Shown here: positions 5,889-9,960 of the stretch, piece after piece
Numbering within the stretch: position 1 is the first letter of the stretch
Layout of the letters: the number at the start of each line of letters is the position of its first letter
Assembly (NCBI GenBank): GCA_964587515.1
Contig: CAZPMO010000182.1
Coordinates: forward strand, 1-9,960
Origin: CAZPMO01 sp964587515
Lineage (GTDB): Bacteria > Pseudomonadota > Alphaproteobacteria > MPNO01
Length of the DNA: 9,960 nucleotides
Direction of reading: 5' to 3'
The notes under the pieces: model-generated
The model's database searches: none
What the model was told of the DNA's origin: nothing
The model's input: only the letters and a program-made list of their open reading frames with translations
Program-made: the position numbers and the translations under genes

Positions 5889-7457
5889 ATGCCCATGGAT
5901 AGCGAGCAGACCGTCGCCGCCGCGTCTCGGCCCGGATCAATGGGCCGCCCCATCGCGTCGGGGGCGGATTACATCGAAAGCCTGCGGGGCCGGGGCCTGC
6001 CGGTCTATCTGTTCGGCGAGCGGGTGCCTGAGCCGGTCGATCACCCCATGATCCGGCCCTCGATCAACGCCGTCGCGCGCACTTATGATCTGGCCAACGA
6101 GAACCCCGAACTCGCCAGCGCCGAGTCCGCGATTTGTGGCAAGCGCGTTAATCGGTTCCTGCATGTCACCGAAAGCGTCGACGACGTGGTGTTGCAGAAC
6201 CGCATGCAGCGCCGGCTCGGCCAAATGACCGGCACGTGTTTTCAGCGCTGCGTCGGCATGGACGCCATCAACGCCCTCCATTCGGTGACCTTCGAGATCG
6301 ACCGGAAGCACGGCACCCCCTATCACCAACGCTATCTCGACTTCGTCGGCGAGATGCAGGAGCGCAATCTGGTGATCGGCGGCGCGATGACCGATCCGAA
6401 GGGCGACCGGTCCAAGGGGCCGTCGGCGCAGCAGGACCCCGACATGTTCGTGCGCATCGTCGAGCGCCGCGACGACGGCATCGTGATACGGGGCGCCAAG
6501 GCGCACCAGACCGGCTGCGTGAACTCGCACTGGATTCTGGTGATGCCCACCATGCGCCTGAGCGACGAGGACCGGGATTACGCCGTGGTCTGCGCGTTGC
6601 CGGTGGAAGACCCGGGTCTTTCGTTCATCTATGGCCGCCAGTCCTGCGACACCCGCGCCATGGAAGACGGCGAGATCGACCAGGGCAACGCGCAATTCGG
6701 CGGCCAGGAAGCGATGATCATCATCGAGGACGTGTTCGTGCCGTGGGACCGCGTGTTCATGGACGGCGAGACCGAATTCGCCGTCGATCTGGTCGAACGT
6801 TTCACCGCCTATCACCGGCGCAGCTATGTCTGCAAGGCGGGGCTTGGCGACGTGCTGATCGGCGCGGCCGCCGCCATCGCCGATTACAACGGCGTGCCGA
6901 AAGTCTCCCACATCCGCGATAAGCTGGTGGAGATGACCCACCTGAACGAGACCATCTACGGCTCCGGCATCGCGGCGTCGCACGAATCCTTTGAGACCTC
7001 ATCGGGCAATTACCAGTGCAACGACATGCTGGCCAATGTCTGCAAGCACAATGTCACGCGCTATCCATACGAACTCGCGCGCCTGGCGCAGGACATCGCC
7101 GGCGGGCTGGTGGCCACATTGCCCTCGGAACAGGATTTCAACGCCCCCGAGACCGGGCCGCTGCTGCGCAAGTTCCTTCAGGGAAGGCCCGGCGTGACGG
7201 CGGAGAACCGAGCCCGCATCCTGCGCCTGATCGAGAATCTCACGCTCGGGCGCAACGCGGTCGGCTATCTCACCGAATCCATGCACGGCGCGGGATCGCC
7301 GCAGGCCCAGCGTATCCAGATCGCGCGCCAGATGGACCTGGACTACAAGATGGGGCTCGCCAAGGACCTCGCCGGCGTCGACGAGGAAACGCCCGACGAC
7401 GGACCGGTATCGCCCCATTTCGACCGCATGTTCCCCAAGGGGAACGCGGAAACCTAA
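5889..7457 (+). CDS. 4-hydroxybutyryl-CoA dehydratase-like flavoprotein (HpaB/AbfD superfamily)
   Basis: This gene encodes a 522-residue member of the 4-hydroxyphenylacetate 3-hydroxylase superfamily. It is closer to 4-hydroxybutyryl-CoA dehydratase/vinylacetyl-CoA isomerase (AbfD, FAD plus one [4Fe-4S]) than to the cluster-free HpaB monooxygenases. The CxxxC pair C117/C121 (GTCFQRC) matches AbfD C99/C103. YHRRSYVCKAG supplies H309 and C315 at the place of H292/C299. KAHQTG (204-209), FGGQE (270-274) and TESMHGAGSPQAQRI (462-476) match other conserved AbfD segments, including positions of catalytic Thr, Tyr, Lys and Glu residues. The H-to-C spacing is one residue shorter than in AbfD as I recall it, and the C-terminus is slightly longer. 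The ATG has GGGAG six bases upstream. It heads operon B. The substrate may be 4-hydroxybutyryl-CoA or another acyl-CoA; no CoA-activating gene is visible nearby, so the exact reaction is unproven. Confidence 0.85.
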   Translation: MPMDSEQTVAAASRPGSMGRPIASGADYIESLRGRGLPVYLFGERVPEPVDHPMIRPSINAVARTYDLANENPELASAESAICGKRVNRFLHVTESVDDVVLQNRMQRRLGQMTGTCFQRCVGMDAINALHSVTFEIDRKHGTPYHQRYLDFVGEMQERNLVIGGAMTDPKGDRSKGPSAQQDPDMFVRIVERRDDGIVIRGAKAHQTGCVNSHWILVMPTMRLSDEDRDYAVVCALPVEDPGLSFIYGRQSCDTRAMEDGEIDQGNAQFGGQEAMIIIEDVFVPWDRVFMDGETEFAVDLVERFTAYHRRSYVCKAGLGDVLIGAAAAIADYNGVPKVSHIRDKLVEMTHLNETIYGSGIAASHESFETSSGNYQCNDMLANVCKHNVTRYPYELARLAQDIAGGLVATLPSEQDFNAPETGPLLRKFLQGRPGVTAENRARILRLIENLTLGRNAVGYLTESMHGAGSPQAQRIQIARQMDLDYKMGLAKDLAGVDEETPDDGPVSPHFDRMFPKGNAET

Positions 7458-7473
7458 AGGGAGAGACGAACAC

Positions 7474-8463
7474 ATGCGCGCAGTGGTCATCAGCGACATC
7501 GAAAACCGCGACACCGTCGCCATCAAGGAGGTCGACGACCCGGCGCCGGGCGACGACGAGATCATCGTCGACGTGAAGGCGTGCGGCATCAACTTCACCG
7601 ATCTGCTGTCGCTCGACGGCAAATACCAGAACAACCCGCCGCCGCCGTTCACGCCGGGCAAGGACGCGGCCGGCATCGTCTCGGCGGTGGGGGCAAATGT
7701 TACGGAACACAAAATCGGCGACCGGGTGATCGCCCACGTCAATAACGGCGCCATGGCCGAAAAGGTCGCCTGCCACCGGGCGCTTGCCTGCGCGCTGCCC
7801 GACGGCGTCGAGTTCGATGCGGCGGCGGCCATGGGCCTCGCCTATCTCACGGCTTTTTTCGCGTTGACGGTGCGCGGCCAGCTGCGTCCGGGTGAAATGG
7901 TGCTGATCAACGGCGCGTCCGGCGGCGTCGGGCTCGCCGCGGTCGGGCTGGCGCGCGCATTGGGCGCCGGCAAGGTGCTGGCCGGGCTGACCTCGCCCGG
8001 CAAGGCCGACGCGGTGAAGGCGGCGGGCGCGGACGCCATCATCGATCTCACGGTCGACGATCTCAAGGACGGGCTGCGCAAACAGGTCGGCGCGGCCACC
8101 GACGGCCACGGCGCCGATCTGGTGATCGATCTGGTGGGCGGCGAGGTGTTCGAGGCCACGCTGCGCACCATTCCCAACGAAGGCCGCGTGGTGGTGGTCG
8201 GTTTCACCTCGGGCGCGATCCCGTCGCTGCGCACCAACTATCTGCTGCTGAAGAACATCTCGGTGGTGGGCATGACGGTGGCGATCTACATGAAGGAAAC
8301 CTCGCCCGAGATCGCCCGGGTCCAGGGCGAGCTGTTCGAATTGCTGCAGGCCGGCAAGATCGATCCCAACATCATGGAGCGCTTCGCGTTCGAGGACTTC
8401 ATGCAACCGATCAAGATGCTGGAAGACCGCAAGATCGTCGGCAAATCGGTTCTTCTGATCTGA
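7474..8463 (+). CDS. Zinc-free MDR-family NADPH:quinone oxidoreductase-like enzyme
   Basis: This gene encodes a 329-residue medium-chain dehydrogenase/reductase of the quinone oxidoreductase/enoyl reductase branch. The GroES-like N-terminal domain contains CGINFTDLLSLDGKY (37-51) and PGKDAAGIVSAVG (61-73). The Rossmann domain starts with NGASGGVG (146-153), the NADPH-binding glycine motif. The GHE zinc-site motif and structural cysteine cluster of alcohol dehydrogenases are absent. Such enzymes reduce quinones or the double bond of enoyl-CoA and enone compounds with NADPH in the cytoplasm. The ATG lies 16 bp after the AbfD-like gene with AGGGAG just upstream, so the two are probably co-transcribed. 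Next to an enzyme that can yield a crotonyl-CoA-type product, an enoyl-CoA or acryloyl-CoA reductase role is attractive, but that is inference from context. Confidence 0.9.
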   Translation: MRAVVISDIENRDTVAIKEVDDPAPGDDEIIVDVKACGINFTDLLSLDGKYQNNPPPPFTPGKDAAGIVSAVGANVTEHKIGDRVIAHVNNGAMAEKVACHRALACALPDGVEFDAAAAMGLAYLTAFFALTVRGQLRPGEMVLINGASGGVGLAAVGLARALGAGKVLAGLTSPGKADAVKAAGADAIIDLTVDDLKDGLRKQVGAATDGHGADLVIDLVGGEVFEATLRTIPNEGRVVVVGFTSGAIPSLRTNYLLLKNISVVGMTVAIYMKETSPEIARVQGELFELLQAGKIDPNIMERFAFEDFMQPIKMLEDRKIVGKSVLLI

Positions 8464-8465
8464 AT

Positions 8466-9461
8466 ATGCGCGCAATTCGTATCAGCGAGACCGGCGGACC
8501 GGAGGTGCTCCGCGAGGTCGAGGTCGCGACGCCTGAGCCGGGCGCGGGCGAGGTGCTGGTCCGCGCCCATGCTATCGGCGTCGGCAAGCCGGACGTGCTG
8601 TTCCGCACCGGGGTCTATCGCTGGATGCCGCCTTTGCCGGCGATCCCCGGCGCTGAAATGACGGGCCATATCGTGGCCGTGGGCGCCGGCGTCGACGGGC
8701 TGGAGCCGGGCCAGCCGGTGCTGGTCTATCACCTGACCGGCGGTTGTTACGCCGAATATATTTCCGTGCCGCCAAGTTCGGTCACCCCGCTGCCCGAATC
8801 CATCGATCTCGACGACGCGGTCAGCATCCCCAATTTTCAGGTGGCCTGGGCGCTGCTCAACGAGGCGGCGCGGGGCATCGACAAAAGATGCGTCTATATC
8901 AACGGCGCGGCCGGCGGCATCGGCAGCGCGGTTATCCAGATTTGCCGCGACGCCGACATCGCGGTGATCGCCGGCGCCAGCTCGCAAGCCAAGTGCGAAT
9001 TCGCCCGTGACCTGGGCGCCGCCCATACCATCGATTACAGCCGCGAGAACGTGGCCGAGCGCGTGCCGGAGTTGACCGGCGGGCGCGGCGTCGATGTTTC
9101 GCTCGACCACATCATCGGCGCGCATTTTACCGAGTGCCTGAAGATGATGGCGCCCATGGGGCTGATCGTTTCGTTCAACGCGCTCGGCGGTGTTCCCGAG
9201 AAGGACCTGTTCCAGGAGATGCGGACCGAACTGCCGAGAGGCCCCGCGGTGCGCTGCTTCACCATGCATTCCTATGACCACGACCCCGAGGGTCGGCGGC
9301 GCATTCTCGACAATACGCTGGCGCTGTTCACGTCGGGCGCGGTCGGCCCGCCGGTGTTCGACCGCCTCGGCCTGGCCGAGGCGCGGCGCGGCCACNNNNN
9401 NNNNNTTCACCATGCAGCTCGTGGCCGCGCGGTGCTCGGAAAACTCCTCCTGAAGCCGTGA
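8466..9461 (+). CDS. Second zinc-free MDR-family oxidoreductase, interrupted by an assembly gap
   Basis: This gene encodes an MDR enzyme of about 331 residues starting two bases after the previous gene. It has GVGKPDVLFRTGVYRWMPP (38-56), PGAEMTGHIVAVG (61-73), the NADPH motif NGAAGGIG (146-153), and the family ending RAVLGKLLLKP after the gap. It lacks zinc-ligand motifs, so like its neighbour it belongs to the quinone/enoyl reductase branch, but the two differ throughout and are old paralogues. Ten Ns at 9396-9405 begin on a codon boundary and hide four codons near residue 311. The frame is the same on both sides, so the gene is probably intact. Compared with family spacing, about four residues too many lie between GH and RAVLGK, which suggests the true gap is near zero. 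The substrate is unknown. Confidence 0.87.
   Translation: MRAIRISETGGPEVLREVEVATPEPGAGEVLVRAHAIGVGKPDVLFRTGVYRWMPPLPAIPGAEMTGHIVAVGAGVDGLEPGQPVLVYHLTGGCYAEYISVPPSSVTPLPESIDLDDAVSIPNFQVAWALLNEAARGIDKRCVYINGAAGGIGSAVIQICRDADIAVIAGASSQAKCEFARDLGAAHTIDYSRENVAERVPELTGGRGVDVSLDHIIGAHFTECLKMMAPMGLIVSFNALGGVPEKDLFQEMRTELPRGPAVRCFTMHSYDHDPEGRRRILDNTLALFTSGAVGPPVFDRLGLAEARRGHXXXXHHAARGRAVLGKLLLKP
9396..9405. other. Assembly gap (ten N)
   Basis: This is a run of exactly ten undetermined bases inside the second MDR gene, of the fixed size that scaffolding programs use as a placeholder. The bases before it end in CAC and the bases after it contain CAC two positions in. Joining the flanks at that triplet keeps the frame and restores the family spacing before AVLGK. 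Confidence 0.95.
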
Positions 9462-9960
9462 CGTCTCCCGTCCGCGAGACCTTTCCCCCGAAACTCCAAC
9501 TGCCGGTCTACGCGGTCGCCTTCTTCACCGGCAATCTGCAGCCCATGGCCTCGGTGATCATGCCGCTGTGGGCGCTGGAGCTCGGTGCGTCGCCGCTGAT
9601 CATCGGGCTGATCATCTCGTCCCGCCAGATCCTGGTGGTGGCATTCTCGATCCACGGCGGCGCGCTGCTCGACCGGTTCGGGCCGCGCCAGGTGATCATC
9701 GTGCTGGGGCTGGTGGGGGCCGCCGCCATGGGGTCATTCCCGCTGCTGCCCATGGTATGGGCGGCGATCCTGCTCCAGATGATCTCCGGGTTTTCCGAAA
9801 GCACCAACTGGATCGGCACACAGGCGCTGGTCGGACGCCTGCTGAAGGGCCACGCGGTCTATGCGGGCCGCATGACCGCCTCGGCGCGGGTCGGCGGCTT
9901 CATCGGCCCGGTGCTGACCGGCTTCGCCTGGCAGCAGTTCGGCCCGTTCGGCGGGTTCGG
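9458..9960 (+). CDS. MFS transporter, N-terminal part (runs off the window)
   Basis: The frame from GTG at 9458 overlaps the preceding TGA as GTGA and stays open to the window end (167 codons). It encodes a hydrophobic protein with predicted membrane segments at about residues 17-38, 47-66, 78-98 and 100-118. MFS motif A is clear between the second and third segments: GGALLDRFGPRQVI at 67-80. It should be an inner-membrane major facilitator carrier of about 400 residues, of which 12 helices would be expected. Translational coupling to the MDR gene places it in operon B, consistent with import of the pathway substrate or export of a product. No substrate-specific feature can be read. No ATG gives a better start, because the next one (residue 30) lies inside the first helix. 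Confidence 0.88.
   Translation, partial: MTSPVRETFPPKLQLPVYAVAFFTGNLQPMASVIMPLWALELGASPLIIGLIISSRQILVVAFSIHGGALLDRFGPRQVIIVLGLVGAAAMGSFPLLPMVWAAILLQMISGFSESTNWIGTQALVGRLLKGHAVYAGRMTASARVGGFIGPVLTGFAWQQFGPFGGF

Noticed and set aside
5937..9413. Long minus-strand open frames under the AbfD-like and MDR genes
   Set aside because: They are shadows caused by high GC at third codon positions. They have no family motifs and oppose well-supported plus-strand genes.

Overview
The window looks like a draft or metagenome-assembled contig from a GC-rich proteobacterium. An alphaproteobacterium is most likely, judging by codon style, short overlapping operons and the density of SDR, MDR and LLM oxidoreductases, but no taxonomic marker gene is present. 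A run of ten Ns (9396-9405) shows that this is a scaffold.

Left block (1 to about 2280), a broken polysaccharide locus plus junction debris. All of it reads on the minus strand. Only rmlB (dTDP-glucose 4,6-dehydratase, 788-1864) is intact. It overlaps the start of rmlA by ATGA, but rmlA loses family similarity after about 17 codons. Downstream come about 340 bp that I cannot assign, then the C-terminal part of a family-4-type glycosyltransferase with a stop upstream and an apparent frameshift. Upstream of rmlB lie an AT-rich leader (1865-1976) and a chimeric minus-strand fragment (2030-2226). That fragment carries a 73-bp near-copy (70/73 identical) of the metallo-beta-lactamase-fold gene found 3 kb away.

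Right block (2298-9960), a GC-rich, mostly intact catabolic-looking cluster in two plus-strand operons separated by one minus-strand gene. Operon A (2298-4801) encodes two short-chain dehydrogenases joined by a TGATG overlap, followed 12 bp later by a luciferase-like flavin monooxygenase. A metallo-beta-lactamase-fold hydrolase (4869-5750, minus) is convergent with operon A and divergent from operon B. Operon B (5889-9960) encodes a relative of 4-hydroxybutyryl-CoA dehydratase (HpaB/AbfD superfamily, with candidate Fe-S ligands), two zinc-free quinone-oxidoreductase-type MDR enzymes, and the N-terminal part of an MFS transporter at the window edge. Spacings within operon B are 16 bp, 2 bp and a GTGA overlap.

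How the genes may work together (inference): uptake or efflux by the MFS protein, ring or ester opening by the MBL hydrolase, radical-type dehydration or isomerisation by the AbfD-like enzyme, reduction by the MDRs, alcohol/ketone steps by the SDRs and oxygenation by the LLM enzyme. The substrate cannot be read from the sequence, and no CoA ligase, CoA-transferase or regulator gene is visible here. The most novel points are the altered Fe-S ligand spacing in the AbfD-like enzyme and the recombination scars on the left. I saw no rRNA, tRNA, CRISPR array, insertion sequence or integrase.
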